Assembly (NCBI RefSeq): GCF_902497785.1
Contig: NZ_CABVHK010000008.1
Location: forward strand, 62,001-126,000
DNA from: Pseudomonas fluorescens
GTDB taxonomy: Bacteria; Pseudomonadota; Gammaproteobacteria; Pseudomonadales; Pseudomonadaceae
Direction of reading: 5' to 3'
Length of the DNA stretch: 64,000 nucleotides
Part shown: positions 27,586 through 36,777 of the stretch, piece after piece
Numbering within the stretch: position 1 is the first letter of the stretch
How the letters are laid out: each line of letters begins with the position of its first letter
The notes under the pieces: generated by a model
What the model saw: the letters and a program-made list of their open reading frames with translations, nothing else
Told to the model about the DNA's origin: nothing
The model's database searches: none
Position numbers and translations under genes: made by a program

Positions 27586-28458
27586 ATGAAACGTTTTCTT
27601 AGCATCGCCATGGCGTTGTGCATCGGCCTGACGATGAGCCTGGACGCCAACGCCAAGCGCTTTGGTGGCGGCAAGAGCTCCGGCGCTGCGCCGACTCACC
27701 AGACCAGCCAAATGGCTCCTTCTTCTGCTGCAGGCGGCGCTGCAGCCACTGCGGGCGCGGCCGGTGCCGCTGGCGCTGCCGCCAAGGCCGGCGGTGCTTC
27801 ACGCTGGCTCGGCCCTCTGGCCGGCATCGCAGCCGGTGGCCTGCTGGCGTCCATGTTCATGGGCGGCGGCTTCGAGGGCATGCAGATCTTCGACATCCTG
27901 ATCATGGCGGTCATCGCCTTCCTGGTCTTCCGTTTCATCGCCGCCCGTCGTCGCAAACAGCAGGAGCACATGGCTCCAGCCGGCGCGCCGATGCAGCGTG
28001 AAGTGTTCGAACAGAAGCCGGCAGGCATGGGTTCGATCTTCGGTGGTTCGGCTGCACCTGCTGCCGTTCGTCCGGTGATCAACGCGCCGGTCTGGTTCAA
28101 TGAAAACAACTTCATTGAAGCGGCCCGCAACCACTTCCAGTCCCTGCAGCAACACTGGGACGCCAACGAAATGGACAAGATCGCCGAGTTCGTGACCCCG
28201 CAATTGCTGGAGTTCCTCAAGCGCGAACGTGCCGACCTGGGTGAAAGCTTCCAGTCCACCTACATTGATAACCTCAATGTTCAGCTGGATGGCGTCGATG
28301 ATCGTGCCGACAAGACCATCGCCACCCTGACGTTCACCGGTGTGTCGAAGAACTCGCGTTTCGACCAGGGCGAAGTGTTCAGCGAAAGCTGGAACATGGA
28401 ACGTCCACAGGGCGAAAACCAGCCTTGGCTGGTCGCCGGTATCCGCCAGAACGGCTGA
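27586..28458 (+). CDS. Tim44-like domain membrane protein
   Basis: A 290-residue protein with a signal peptide (MKRFLSIAMALCIGLTMSLD, then ANA), an Ala/Gly-rich low-complexity stretch, membrane helices (LGPLAGIAAGGLLASMFMGG and IFDILIMAVIAFLVFRFIAA) and a C-terminal Tim44/TIM44-like domain (FIEAARNHFQSLQQHWDANE). Such domains bind membranes and occur in mitochondrial import proteins; in bacteria the role is unknown. The ATG at 27586 has GGGA nine bases upstream. A strong terminator follows. Confidence 0.85.
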   Translation: MKRFLSIAMALCIGLTMSLDANAKRFGGGKSSGAAPTHQTSQMAPSSAAGGAAATAGAAGAAGAAAKAGGASRWLGPLAGIAAGGLLASMFMGGGFEGMQIFDILIMAVIAFLVFRFIAARRRKQQEHMAPAGAPMQREVFEQKPAGMGSIFGGSAAPAAVRPVINAPVWFNENNFIEAARNHFQSLQQHWDANEMDKIAEFVTPQLLEFLKRERADLGESFQSTYIDNLNVQLDGVDDRADKTIATLTFTGVSKNSRFDQGEVFSESWNMERPQGENQPWLVAGIRQNG

Positions 28459-28486
28459 TCCCTCCTGCGTTAAGTATGCGGTAACG

Positions 28487-28512
28487 AAAACCCCGGCCTC
28501 GCCGGGGTTTTC
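28487..28512 (+). terminator. Rho-independent terminator after the Tim44-like gene
   Basis: AAAACCCCGGC-CTC-GCCGGGGTTTTC forms a GC-rich stem with a small loop and a T-run. It starts 28 bases after the Tim44-like stop and precedes the SMI1/KNR4 gene. Confidence 0.88.
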
Positions 28513-28593
28513 TATTTCACGGTTACATCCATAGCGAGCTACTGTATAAACCGCCCCAACTAAACCGCGCCATCAAGCAAGAGGATCCCGGAC

Positions 28594-29001
28594 GTGGAAG
28601 AAATCATCGAACAACTGCGTGAAGCCAACGAACCGGTACCGGTCCCCTTGGAGTTGCCCGACGAAGATCAGATCGTCGAGATCGAAGAACAACTGTTTAT
28701 CGACATTCCGTTTGTCTTCAGAGAATTTTTACTGACCGTCAGCGACGTGGTCTACGGCAGCCTGGAGCCGGTGACCGTCACCGATCCGCAATCCCACACC
28801 TACCTGCCGGACGTTGCCGCCAACGCCTGGGACGCCGGCGTTGATCGCAGCATGATCCCGATCTGCCAGGACGGCGACGACTACTACCTCGTTGAAGAAG
28901 ACGGCACCGTGGTGCTGTGGCAGGCCGAGGAAGAGCTGATCGCCGAAGAAACCTGGGAATCGGTGTGGCACTGGGCGCGGGACGTCTGGCTGGAAAGCTG
29001 A
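28594..29001 (+). CDS. SMI1/KNR4 (SUKH) family protein
   Basis: A 135-residue acidic protein with the SUKH-fold pattern: an N-terminal helix with PLELPDEDQIVEIEEQL, the core FREFLLTVSDVVYGSLEPV, and DGDDYYLVEEDGTVVLWQ. SMI1/KNR4 proteins are often immunity proteins for contact-dependent toxins, but this stand-alone housekeeping-like copy has no toxin neighbour, so immunity cannot be claimed. The start codon is GTG with GAGGAT upstream. It is convergent with the antiporter gene 21 bp away. Confidence 0.82.
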   Translation: MEEIIEQLREANEPVPVPLELPDEDQIVEIEEQLFIDIPFVFREFLLTVSDVVYGSLEPVTVTDPQSHTYLPDVAANAWDAGVDRSMIPICQDGDDYYLVEEDGTVVLWQAEEELIAEETWESVWHWARDVWLES

Positions 29002-29022
29002 GTCGTCTGACGCGCCACAGGG

Positions 29023-30786
29023 TCAATGCCCGGACGATTCCTTGTGGTTGTCCAGGGTTTCCAGCAAGGCCACCTGCATCCGCGTGTGCACGCGGATGAA
29101 CCAGCGCCAGAGCAACGCCGCTACGGCGGCCGCGACCACTGCGATCAGTACCAGCAACTTGTTGGTCGGCAGAATACTGGCCGACAAGGCTGCCAACAGC
29201 AGGAAGATCACCAGCAGCGAGAGGATCGGGATGACCTCGGAAATCACCCGCCGCACTCGCTGCGTGTGCCGACCGGCCATTTCCGGCTTCACGCCCATCT
29301 CCGCCAACAGCATCGAAAGCGCCTTGAGCTTGCGATAGGCGGCGATCAGGAAGGGCAGCGACAACAGCAACGCTCCACCCCAAATCAATGCCTTCTGCCA
29401 GCTCGGGTCACTGATCCAGTCTTGCAGGTAAGTGGACATGCGCTCGGCGAAATACGCGCCCGAAATGAAAATCGCGATCACCAGCGCCAGGTTCACCCCC
29501 ACCTGCAGCAGAATCCGCCGGATCATCGACGCCAACAGCGCACCCTCGCCCTGAGGCTGGATGCTGCGCAACCACTCGCCATACATTCCCAACACGCGGC
29601 CCAGCCGCTGCGGCATGACGCCAGCCAGCTTGATCGACAGTGGGTCTGCGGCGCGAATGAGATAAGGCGTCAGCAGTGTGGTGATCACCGACACCGCCAC
29701 GGCAACCGGGTAGAGGAAGTTGCTGGTGACCTGCAAGGTCATGCCCAGTGCCGCAATGATGAAGGAAAATTCGCCGATCTGCGAAAGCCCCATCCCCACG
29801 CGCAGTGAGGTGCGTCCGTCGTTGCCGGCGATAAAAGCACCGAGACCGCAGGACAGCATCTTGCCGAGCACCACGGCCACGGTGATCACCGCGATCGGCC
29901 AGGCGTATTGCAGCAGGATCATCGGGTCGAGCATCAGCCCGATGGCGACGAAGAAGATCGCACTGAACAGGTCGCGAACCGGCTCGATCAGGCGCTCGAT
30001 CTTCAGCAACTGCCGGGATTCAGCCATGATCGCGCCGATCAGGAACGCACCGAGCACCATGCTGTATTCGAGTTTGACCACTAGCAGGCAGAAGCCGAAA
30101 CAAAGACCCAACACGGTGATCAACAGCATTTCGTTGCTTTCGAATTTGGCCACATAGGCCAGCAGGCGCGGCACCAGCAGAATGCCAACGACCAGCGCGA
30201 CGATCATGAACAGCGTCAGCTTGCCAACCGTGGAAAACACTTCGCCGGAACTGACCGTGCCACTGACTGCAATGCTCGACAGCAAGGCGATGATGCCGAT
30301 GCCGAGGATGTCCTCGACAATCAGCACGCCGAATATCAGCTGCGCAAAGCGCTCGTTCTTCATCTTCAGGTCGTTGAGTGCCTTGACGATGATGGTGGTC
30401 GAGGAAATCGCCAGGATCGCGCCGAGGAACAGCGAGTCCATGGTGTTCCAGTCGAACCAGCGGCCTATTTCGTAGCCGATCCAGATCATCAGCACGATTT
30501 CCATAAACGCCGCTATGAACGCTGTGGCGCCGACCTTGAACAGCTTGCGCAGGCTGAACTCCAGGCCTAGGCAGAACATCAGGAAAATCACCCCGAGTTC
30601 GGCGAGGGTCTTGATGGTTTCTTCGTCGTGAATCAGGCTGAACGGCGGCGTGTGCGGGCCGATGATGAAGCCGGCGACGATGTAGCCCAGGACCACTGGC
30701 TGTTTGAACCGATGAAACAGCACGGTCACCACACCTGCGATCAACATGATCACTGCCAGATCCTGAATAAAACTGATGGCATGCAT
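29023..30786 (-). CDS. CPA2-family cation/proton antiporter (Kef/YbaL type)
   Basis: A 587-residue membrane protein with about twelve or more helices. The CPA2 core shows LGVIFLMFCLGLEFSLRKLF, GAILAISSTTIIVKALND and the glycine-rich QIGEFSFIIAALGMT. Unlike KefB/KefC it has no C-terminal RCK/TrkA-N domain; instead further membrane helices (LIWGGALLLSLPFLIAAYRK and the SLLVIFLLLAALSASILPTN stretch) follow. It would exchange K+ or Na+ for protons. The ATG at 30786 has AAGGAG upstream. Confidence 0.9.
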   Translation of the reverse strand: MHAISFIQDLAVIMLIAGVVTVLFHRFKQPVVLGYIVAGFIIGPHTPPFSLIHDEETIKTLAELGVIFLMFCLGLEFSLRKLFKVGATAFIAAFMEIVLMIWIGYEIGRWFDWNTMDSLFLGAILAISSTTIIVKALNDLKMKNERFAQLIFGVLIVEDILGIGIIALLSSIAVSGTVSSGEVFSTVGKLTLFMIVALVVGILLVPRLLAYVAKFESNEMLLITVLGLCFGFCLLVVKLEYSMVLGAFLIGAIMAESRQLLKIERLIEPVRDLFSAIFFVAIGLMLDPMILLQYAWPIAVITVAVVLGKMLSCGLGAFIAGNDGRTSLRVGMGLSQIGEFSFIIAALGMTLQVTSNFLYPVAVAVSVITTLLTPYLIRAADPLSIKLAGVMPQRLGRVLGMYGEWLRSIQPQGEGALLASMIRRILLQVGVNLALVIAIFISGAYFAERMSTYLQDWISDPSWQKALIWGGALLLSLPFLIAAYRKLKALSMLLAEMGVKPEMAGRHTQRVRRVISEVIPILSLLVIFLLLAALSASILPTNKLLVLIAVVAAAVAALLWRWFIRVHTRMQVALLETLDNHKESSGH

Positions 30787-30988
30787 GGTGTGGGGCTCCT
30801 TGTGGGGGACGTTCGGAGGTTAACACCGCGACTTCCGCCAGAAAGGCGGTGCAATATATGGAAACAGATCGATCCGGCGTGACGGCGACCACCCGCCCGG
30901 CGTCCCGATAACTGTGGTTTGAAAAAACCGACCAGGGCACCCGCAGAGGTGCACTCCTCCGAAACCTGCCTTGAACCGTGAGAACGCT

Positions 30989-31471
30989 ATGGAACCCGGA
31001 AACGCCCAGCTGTCGATGACGGTATTGATGACCCCCGACATGGCCAACTTCTCTGGCAATGTGCACGGCGGCACCCTGCTCAAGTACCTCGACGAAGTGG
31101 CCTACGCCTGCGCCAGCCGCTATGCCGGCCGCTACGTGGTGACCCTGTCCGTGGACCAGGTGATTTTTCGCGAGCCGATCCATGTCGGCGAACTGGTGAC
31201 CTTCCTCGCCTCGGTCAACTACACCGGCAACACCTCGATGGAGGTCGGCATCAAGGTGGTGACCGAGAACATCCGCGAGCGCTCGGTGCGCCACACCAAC
31301 AGCTGCTTTTTCACGATGGTGGCGGTGGATGACGACCGTAAACCCGCCACAGTGCCGCCGCTGCAACCGCAGAACAGCGAAGACAAGCGCCGCTTCATCC
31401 AGGCTCAACAGCGTCGGCAGATTCGGCAGGAACTGGAAAAGCGGTATCAGGAGATCAAGGGCGACGCTTAA
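30989..31471 (+). CDS. Acyl-CoA thioesterase (hotdog fold, YciA-like)
   Basis: A 160-residue hotdog-fold thioesterase. The active-site region reads NFSGNVHGGTLLKYLDEVAY with the conserved HGG and catalytic Asp. The second strand pair reads YVVTLSVDQVIFREPIHVGE, and the basic C-terminus (RRFIQAQQRRQIRQELEKRY) is typical of this group. It hydrolyses acyl-CoA to free acid and CoA. I start at the ATG at 30989 rather than the TTG at 30971; the ribosome site is weak (GAGA). A REP palindrome follows the stop. Confidence 0.88.
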   Translation: MEPGNAQLSMTVLMTPDMANFSGNVHGGTLLKYLDEVAYACASRYAGRYVVTLSVDQVIFREPIHVGELVTFLASVNYTGNTSMEVGIKVVTENIRERSVRHTNSCFFTMVAVDDDRKPATVPPLQPQNSEDKRRFIQAQQRRQIRQELEKRYQEIKGDA

Positions 31472-31477
31472 AGCAAA

Positions 31478-31546
31478 AGATCGCAGCCTTCGGCAGCTCC
31501 TACAGGAGTACCCATGACCTGTAGGAGCTGCCGCAGGCTGCGATCT
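31478..31546. repeat. REP palindrome between thioesterase and pdxY
   Basis: AGATCGCAGCCTTCGGCAGC at the left pairs with GCTGCCGCAGGCTGCGATCT at the right, with one mismatch and a ~13-base partly paired loop. It lies between convergent genes and may serve both as terminator. Confidence 0.85.
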
Positions 31547-31561
31547 CTTCCCGTAAACCCG

Positions 31562-32434
31562 TTACAAGTGGATTGCCGTCGCTTCAAACCGCACCCGCGG
31601 ATGCGCAATCCGGTCCTGTGCCCGCACCAGCTCCAGTTCATAGCTGGAGCACGCCTGAGTCTCCAGCAACACTTCATGCACCGCCGACGCCGCGAACTCG
31701 AACGCTGCCACCAGGCTATCCCCCAACAACACGCGCGCCAGGAACAGACCGGACGTCAGATCGCCTACGCCCACCGGCTGCCGCGGGAACGCCAGCAGCG
31801 GTCGGCGCAAATGCCAGCTCGCTTCGGCCGTCACCAACAACATCTCGAACACATCGGCCGGTTTGCCCGGATAAGCCAGATGTTTGACCAACACCGCTTT
31901 CGGGCCCCGCGCCAGCAACGCTCGCGCCATCGAAAGGCAATCAAACAGCGACTGGGGTCTGCGCCCCGAGAAGCTGTCCAGTTCCAGCTGGTTCGGGCAC
32001 ATGAAATCTGCCACGGCAGCCGCCTCCTCCAGCAGGAAATCGCTGACCTCGGCCGGCACGCTGCAACCCTTCTCCGGATGGCCCATCACCGGGTCGCACA
32101 GATAGAGCGCCTTGGGGTTCATCGACTTGATCCGCGCCACGCCCGTCAGGATTGCCCGGCCTTGAGCCGCACTGCCCAGGTAGCCGGATAACACGCCATC
32201 GCAATTGCCCAACTCACCAATCGCCGCAATGCCCTCGACCAAGTCGGGAATCTGGTGCGGCGCCAGCACTTCGCCGGCCCATTGGCCGTACTGGGTGTGG
32301 TTGGAGAACTGCACGGTATTGAGCGGCCAGACATTCACCCCGACCCGCTGCATCGGGAAAACAGCGGCGCTGTTGCCGGCGTGGCCGAACACCACGTGGG
32401 ACTGAATGGCGAGCAGATGGGGCGTACGTTTCAT
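31562..32434 (-). CDS. pdxY: Pyridoxal kinase PdxY
   Basis: A 290-residue ribokinase-family enzyme that phosphorylates pyridoxal in the PLP salvage pathway. Motifs: [20 protein letters not shown] at the N-terminus, [15 protein letters not shown], the YLCDPVMGH motif, [12 protein letters not shown] and the catalytic anion hole [16 protein letters not shown] with its Asp. Length is standard for PdxY. Starts at ATG 32434; divergent from the DUF3301 gene 120 bp away. Confidence 0.96.
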   Translation of the reverse strand: MKRTPHLLAIQSHVVFGHAGNSAAVFPMQRVGVNVWPLNTVQFSNHTQYGQWAGEVLAPHQIPDLVEGIAAIGELGNCDGVLSGYLGSAAQGRAILTGVARIKSMNPKALYLCDPVMGHPEKGCSVPAEVSDFLLEEAAAVADFMCPNQLELDSFSGRRPQSLFDCLSMARALLARGPKAVLVKHLAYPGKPADVFEMLLVTAEASWHLRRPLLAFPRQPVGVGDLTSGLFLARVLLGDSLVAAFEFAASAVHEVLLETQACSSYELELVRAQDRIAHPRVRFEATAIHL

Positions 32435-32554
32435 GCGGTGAGTTTTCCGTAAAACGATTGAAATTCGAGCCGCGCAGTATGCGACTAAACGCAGCCTGTA
32501 CGACAGACCGGCGACGCAGTTAAGCTGACACTATCTAGTTGGAGCACCCTGTTG

Positions 32555-32968
32555 ATGCTGACCCTTGGAAATATTCTCGTGCTGATGCTGCTCGCCACTG
32601 GCGGCGCTTGGCTTTGGCATAACCATGGCTTGCGCGAGCGTGCGCTGGAGCGGGTCAAACAGCATTGCGCCAAGCTGAAGATCGAGTTGCTGGACGGCAA
32701 CGTGGCGCTGAAAAAAATCGCCTTTATCAAAGACGCCAACGGCCGGCGACGGCTGGCCCGCGTGTATAACTTCGAGTTCACGGTGACCGGCGAAACGCGC
32801 CACAACGGCACCATCACCCAGTTTGGCGCCCACAGCGCGCAGATTGAACTGGCGCCCTACCCGATGCCGTTCGACGACACAGCTTCGGTGGTCGACGTGG
32901 TGAAGCCGCGGGCTGAAGTGATTGAGCTTAGCCAGTGGCGACAAGAACACACGAAATGGCGTCCTTAA
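32555..32968 (+). CDS. DUF3301 protein
   Basis: A 137-residue protein with a single N-terminal membrane helix (LGNILVLMLLATGGAWLWHN) and a basic soluble domain (LKIELLDGNVALKKIAFIKD; RRRLARVYNFEFTVTGETRH). This matches DUF3301, a family of gammaproteobacterial proteins of unknown function. The ATG at 32555 follows GGAG by ten bases. It is divergent from pdxY, and a damaged REP element follows its stop. Confidence 0.88.
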   Translation: MLTLGNILVLMLLATGGAWLWHNHGLRERALERVKQHCAKLKIELLDGNVALKKIAFIKDANGRRRLARVYNFEFTVTGETRHNGTITQFGAHSAQIELAPYPMPFDDTASVVDVVKPRAEVIELSQWRQEHTKWRP

Positions 32969-32970
32969 TT

Positions 32971-33030
32971 CAAAAGATCGCAGCCTTCGGCAGCTCCTAC
33001 GTCTGAAATCTGATCGGCTGGGATCTTTTG
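32971..33030. repeat. Truncated REP element (GATCGCAGCC family)
   Basis: The left arm is complete (CAAAAGATCGCAGCCTTCGG onwards), but the right arm keeps only CGGCTGGGATCTTTTG; the TAGGAGCTGCCGAAG part is gone. It appears to be a REP copy damaged by an internal deletion, although the outermost bases still pair. Confidence 0.7.
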
Positions 33031-33034
33031 ATGT

Positions 33035-34000
33035 TTAATCCGACCGACACCCGGCCAAGTCTTTTTGCAGCAACTCAACGTCCTGCGGCTCACTGAAAAT
33101 CAGCTCGATCCGCGAATCCCTGCGCCATTCGCTCGGCTGCCAAACCAGCGCCGAGTTATCCAGTGCATTGGCTGAAACCCAACCCTCGCTGCTGTGGATA
33201 ACCAGCTTCGCCCGGCGCCAGGTCAGGCTTTCGAGCCATCGGCTGACGCGCGCTGAATCAAAAGCCTGGCCAGGATGCCAACGCCAGCCAACGCTCCAGC
33301 CGCTCTCTTGTTCCTGACTCAAACAAATCGGCTGCGCGGGATCGGTCCATACAGCCGGCAGCTGCGCCAACCCCTTGGGCGCGATGAAGTTATCCACACC
33401 TGACACCGCTTGCGCTCCAAGACCGGGTAGCTCACTGAGCGGCAACATTGCCTGCTGCGTCCAGTACAGCGATCGTGCGGGCAACTGCGCGATGATGCGC
33501 TGGCGAACAACGTCGTCGAGGTTTTCCGACTTGTTCAGCAATAACAATCCGGCGCTGTTCAACGCCTGCTGCTGCGACGTCGGCAGCGGTCTGCCGGCCG
33601 CGAGCGCCTGGGCATCCAGCACCAGCACACTGGGTTGAACCGCCAACACACCGACCCACGGCGCCTCACTCAATTGCCTGAGCAACTGCGCCGGGTGGCC
33701 CAGCCCGGACGGTTCGATGAACAACCGATCCGGGCGTGACTTGCGCAGCAAACGACCGAGCCCGATCTGAAACGGCGCGCCATTGACGCAACACAAACAG
33801 CCCCCGGCCACTTCACCCAGTGCGATACCATCGGCGTCCCGGGTCAGCAACGCGGCGTCGATGCCGATCTGGCCGAACTCATTAATCAGCACCGCCCAGC
33901 GCTCGTTAACCGGCCGCTGTGTCATCAGATGCTTGATCAAACTGGTCTTGCCTGCGCCCAACGGGCCGGCAATCAGGTGAGTGGGAATATTCTGCAACAT
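33035..34000 (-). CDS. COG0523 (CobW/YjiA-type) metallochaperone GTPase
   Basis: A 321-residue G3E-family GTPase. Walker A is GPLGAGKTSL; the metal-binding GGCLCCVNG (CxCC) lies next; the specificity motif reads LLLNKSENL, and the C-terminal half is a CobW_C-like domain. COG0523 proteins deliver metals; next to zigA and folE2, zinc is the probable metal. I start it at 34000 (MLQNIPTHLIAG) since the upstream 20 residues are not family-like, but no ribosome site is visible. Its start is only 26 bp from the start of the divergent periplasmic gene. Confidence 0.88.
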   Translation of the reverse strand: MLQNIPTHLIAGPLGAGKTSLIKHLMTQRPVNERWAVLINEFGQIGIDAALLTRDADGIALGEVAGGCLCCVNGAPFQIGLGRLLRKSRPDRLFIEPSGLGHPAQLLRQLSEAPWVGVLAVQPSVLVLDAQALAAGRPLPTSQQQALNSAGLLLLNKSENLDDVVRQRIIAQLPARSLYWTQQAMLPLSELPGLGAQAVSGVDNFIAPKGLAQLPAVWTDPAQPICLSQEQESGWSVGWRWHPGQAFDSARVSRWLESLTWRRAKLVIHSSEGWVSANALDNSALVWQPSEWRRDSRIELIFSEPQDVELLQKDLAGCRSD

Positions 34001-34026
34001 GGTCGGTATTTTCTGAGGAGGTAAGG

Positions 34027-34383
34027 ATGCGGTTGATGGGATGGTCAGTGCTCTTCGCACTCATTTCCGGCGAGGCGCTGGCCCAGGCTTGTGTGGTACA
34101 TAGCACGGCGGAACGACTCGACATAAAAGTCTGCCAACAGAACCGTAACATCCCGCAAAAGCTCTTCGCCGACGGGTTCTGTCAGCCCAACCTTCCCGGC
34201 CAGAAAGTCGACGTGCAGTACGTCGACCAATGCCCCGGTGGCGCATTCGGTCTGTGCAGCAACGCTCAAGTCGCCAATATGCCTTACCGGCAGGATATTC
34301 ACTATTACGGCGTGGCCACCGACGCGGCGTATCTGAAGCCGTTTTGCGAAAGCCAGAGTCAGGGCCAATGGCGCAAGCCCTGA
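34027..34383 (+). CDS. Small cysteine-containing periplasmic protein, zinc cluster
   Basis: A 118-residue protein with a signal peptide (MGWSVLFALISGEALAQA) and a mature part with seven or so cysteines (CVVHSTAERLDIKVCQQN; DGFCQPNL; QCPGGAFGLCSNAQ; KPFCES), probably disulfide-bonded. It has a very strong ribosome site (GAGGAGGT four to ten bases before the ATG). The family function is unknown; similar proteins sit in zinc-limitation loci of pseudomonads, from memory. Convergent with zigA and nearly touching it, it probably acts in the periplasm under zinc stress. Confidence 0.78.
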   Translation: MRLMGWSVLFALISGEALAQACVVHSTAERLDIKVCQQNRNIPQKLFADGFCQPNLPGQKVDVQYVDQCPGGAFGLCSNAQVANMPYRQDIHYYGVATDAAYLKPFCESQSQGQWRKP

Positions 34384-34391
34384 CCCGCTGA

Positions 34392-35609
34392 TCAGCCAAC
34401 CGAAGCCGAGTCTTCTTCATACCAAGGGCCGAACGGGTCGGGCAGCAGGCGCCAGCCCTCCTCACCTGAGGCCATTTCATCATCCGTCAGCAGGCATTCA
34501 TCGAGCTCTTCGACGAGCAGGCTGAAGTCTATGTTTTGGCCGATGAATACCAATTCCTGCCGGCAATCGCCGCTGCTGGCTGTCCAGTTTTGCATAATCG
34601 CGACGGTGCTTTCTTCGTCCTGCGGCCACTGGGTTTTCGGCACGAAACGCCACCAGCGCCCCGCATAACCGTGGCGCATCAAACCACCCGCCTGGGACCA
34701 ACTGCCCGCATCCATGGGCTTGCTGGCCAACCAGAAAAAACCCTTGGAGCGCAGCAGTTTTCCATTCACCCAAGGTCGGTCGATGAAGCTGAAAAAACGC
34801 TGCGGATGAAAGGGCCTGCGTGCTCGATAGGCCGTGGACGCGATGCCATATTCCTCGGTTTCCGGTACGTGTTCGCCACGCAATTCCTGCAACCAGCCGG
34901 GGGCCTGTGCGGCTTTTTCGAAGTCGAAGCGCCCGGTGTCGAGGATCTTCTGCAGCGGGATTTCACCCATGACCATCGGGATAATTTCGGCCTGCGAGTT
35001 CAGTCGCTCAAGGATCGCGATCAGCTCCTGGCGTTCGCGGCTGCTGATCAAATCGATCTTGCTGATCAGGATGACATCGGCGAATTCGACCTGTTCGATC
35101 AGCAAGTCGGTGATCGAGCGTTCGTCGCCCTCGCCCAACGTTTCGCCACGCGAGGCGAGACTGTCGGCGGCTTGATAATCGAGAAGGAAGTTCATGCCGT
35201 CGACCACGGTGACCATAGTGTCGAGTCTTGCGATGTCCGCCAGACTCTGCCCGGCCTCGTCGCGGAAGGTGAACGTTTCGGCCACGGGCAGCGGCTCGGA
35301 AATGCCGGTGGATTCGATCAGCAAATAATCAAAGCGACCGTCCCTGGCGAGTTTGCTGACTTCTTCGAGCAGGTCCTCACGCAAGGTGCAGCAAATGCAG
35401 CCGTTGCTCATTTCCACGAGCTTCTCTTCGGCACGGTTCAGGGTGACGTCACGCTGAACGTCGCTGCCATCAATGTTGATTTCGCTCATGTCGTTGACGA
35501 TCACCGCGACTCGCAGGTTTTCGCGATTGCGCAGCACGTAGTTGAGCAGCGTGCTTTTGCCGGCGCCGAGAAAGCCCGACAGGACGGTTACAGGGAGACG
35601 ATGGGGCAT
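34392..35609 (-). CDS. zigA: Zinc metallochaperone GTPase ZigA
   Basis: A 405-residue COG0523 protein. Walker A is [17 protein letters not shown]; the metal site [11 protein letters not shown] follows; the base-recognition motif is ISKID. The long C-terminal CobW_C domain ends with Asp/Glu-rich stretches ([20 protein letters not shown]), and a basic/aromatic block ([19 protein letters not shown]) is typical of the ZigA subgroup. ZigA is zinc-responsive and delivers zinc in the cytoplasm during starvation. A Zur-box-like palindrome lies 41 bp upstream, shared with folE2. Starts at ATG 35609. Confidence 0.92.
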   Translation of the reverse strand: MPHRLPVTVLSGFLGAGKSTLLNYVLRNRENLRVAVIVNDMSEINIDGSDVQRDVTLNRAEEKLVEMSNGCICCTLREDLLEEVSKLARDGRFDYLLIESTGISEPLPVAETFTFRDEAGQSLADIARLDTMVTVVDGMNFLLDYQAADSLASRGETLGEGDERSITDLLIEQVEFADVILISKIDLISSRERQELIAILERLNSQAEIIPMVMGEIPLQKILDTGRFDFEKAAQAPGWLQELRGEHVPETEEYGIASTAYRARRPFHPQRFFSFIDRPWVNGKLLRSKGFFWLASKPMDAGSWSQAGGLMRHGYAGRWWRFVPKTQWPQDEESTVAIMQNWTASSGDCRQELVFIGQNIDFSLLVEELDECLLTDDEMASGEEGWRLLPDPFGPWYEEDSASVG

Positions 35610-35649
35610 CAGGTATTCCTCACAAGGAAAAAATCATAGTCGGGTTTTA

Positions 35650-35664
35650 TGTAATAACATAACA
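35650..35664. promoter_or_regulatory. Zur-box-like palindrome between zigA and folE2
   Basis: TGTAATAACATAACA (reverse complement TGTTATGTTATTACA) matches 12 of 14 fixed positions of the gammaproteobacterial Zur consensus TGTTATANTATAACA. It lies in the 86-bp gap between two genes that are classical Zur targets. A single site could repress both divergent promoters when zinc is plentiful. Binding itself is inferred. Confidence 0.65.
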
Positions 35665-35695
35665 TGCAAAACCAACTCTCATGATGGACTTGTTC

Positions 35696-36592
35696 ATGAA
35701 TGCACTGACTCTGCCGGACATCGCCGCGCAGGCCTCACGTCAAACCTTGCCGCTTGAATGGGTGGGCATGTGTGGCATTGCACTTCCGGTTTTATTCGAT
35801 GACCAACGACTGAGTGCGAAGGCCGACGCAGGCGTGAGCCTTGATGAGGGTGAAGCGCGGGGCATCCACATGTCACGGCTGTACCTGGCCCTGGAAATGC
35901 TCGAACGGGAGAACCTCACACCCGCACTGATGCGGCGTGTCTTGCAGCGATTTCTCGACACACATGCAGGTCTGTCCAACTGCGCGTACCTGACAATTCA
36001 CACGGGTTTATTGCTCAATCGACCTGCGCTTGTCAGCTCATTGTCCGGCTGGAAAACCTATCCAGTCAGCATTGAAACTCGATTGAAAAACGCGATGTTC
36101 CACGTGGAACTAAAAATCGATGTGCCTTATTCCTCCACGTGCCCTTGTTCGGCCGCTCTCGCCCGACAGTTAATCCAGCAGCAATTTGTGGATGACTTTG
36201 CCAACCAGTCACTGCAACACGCCGACGTTCTGACGTGGCTTGGCTCAACCCGAGGCATCGTTGCAACGCCCCATAGCCAACGCAGCACCGCACAATTAAA
36301 ACTTCGTCTCGATGACTATCTGGACCACTTGCCACTGATTGCGCTCATCAACGACGCAGAGGCTGCCCTTGGCACTGCCGTCCAGACCGCCGTTAAACGC
36401 GCCGACGAACAGGCCTTCGCACTCGCCAACGGACAAAATCTGATGTTTTGCGAAGACGCCGCTCGACGCCTGAACCAGGCGTTGAGACGTTCGCCCGGCA
36501 TCAACGCTTTCCACCTGAAAGTCGTCCATGCCGAAAGCCTCCACGCCCACGATGCCGTCGCCGAAAGCCGATGGAATTGGCAGGTGTCATGA
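35696..36592 (+). CDS. folE2: GTP cyclohydrolase FolE2 (type IB)
   Basis: A 298-residue GTP cyclohydrolase IB, the zinc-independent form that makes dihydroneopterin triphosphate for folate when zinc is scarce. Signatures: EWVGMCGIALPV at the N-terminus, MSRLYLALEMLE, the catalytic cysteine region YSSTCPCSAALARQ, and a C-terminal FHLKVVHAESLHAHDAVAES. I start at the ATG at 35696 (MNALTLPDIAAQAS), as in homologs; five extra codons precede it. A Zur-box-like site lies 32 bp upstream. The gene also contains a near-perfect parS site (36096-36111). Confidence 0.93.
   Translation: MNALTLPDIAAQASRQTLPLEWVGMCGIALPVLFDDQRLSAKADAGVSLDEGEARGIHMSRLYLALEMLERENLTPALMRRVLQRFLDTHAGLSNCAYLTIHTGLLLNRPALVSSLSGWKTYPVSIETRLKNAMFHVELKIDVPYSSTCPCSAALARQLIQQQFVDDFANQSLQHADVLTWLGSTRGIVATPHSQRSTAQLKLRLDDYLDHLPLIALINDAEAALGTAVQTAVKRADEQAFALANGQNLMFCEDAARRLNQALRRSPGINAFHLKVVHAESLHAHDAVAESRWNWQVS
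36096..36111. other. parS-like site inside folE2
   Basis: TGTTCCACGTGGAACT contains the palindrome GTTCCACGTGGAAC and matches the Pseudomonas parS consensus TGTTCCACGTGGAACA at 15 of 16 bases. It encodes Met-Phe-His-Val-Glu-Leu in FolE2. ParB binds such sites near the origin. A second copy lies 5.1 kb to the right. Confidence 0.72.
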
Positions 36593-36777
36593 TCTAGCCA
36601 AATTCCGGCCCCTGTTGCTGCACGCAATCCTTGGTAACTGACAAGCGTCAAAGCGGCTGGACGTTTCCCTCGGCAACATGGGATGCAAGGACATATCGCA
36701 TGGGGCGACAAATGTCTTAATGACAACGGCCAGGGTTTGCCTCTACGGTTCATGCGCTAACACACGAGAACACCTTC

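Noticed and set aside
30020..31408. 462-codon minus-strand open frame across the antiporter and thioesterase genes
   Set aside because: It overlaps two well-supported genes in another frame and is rich in Arg/Pro/His, as expected for shadow translation.
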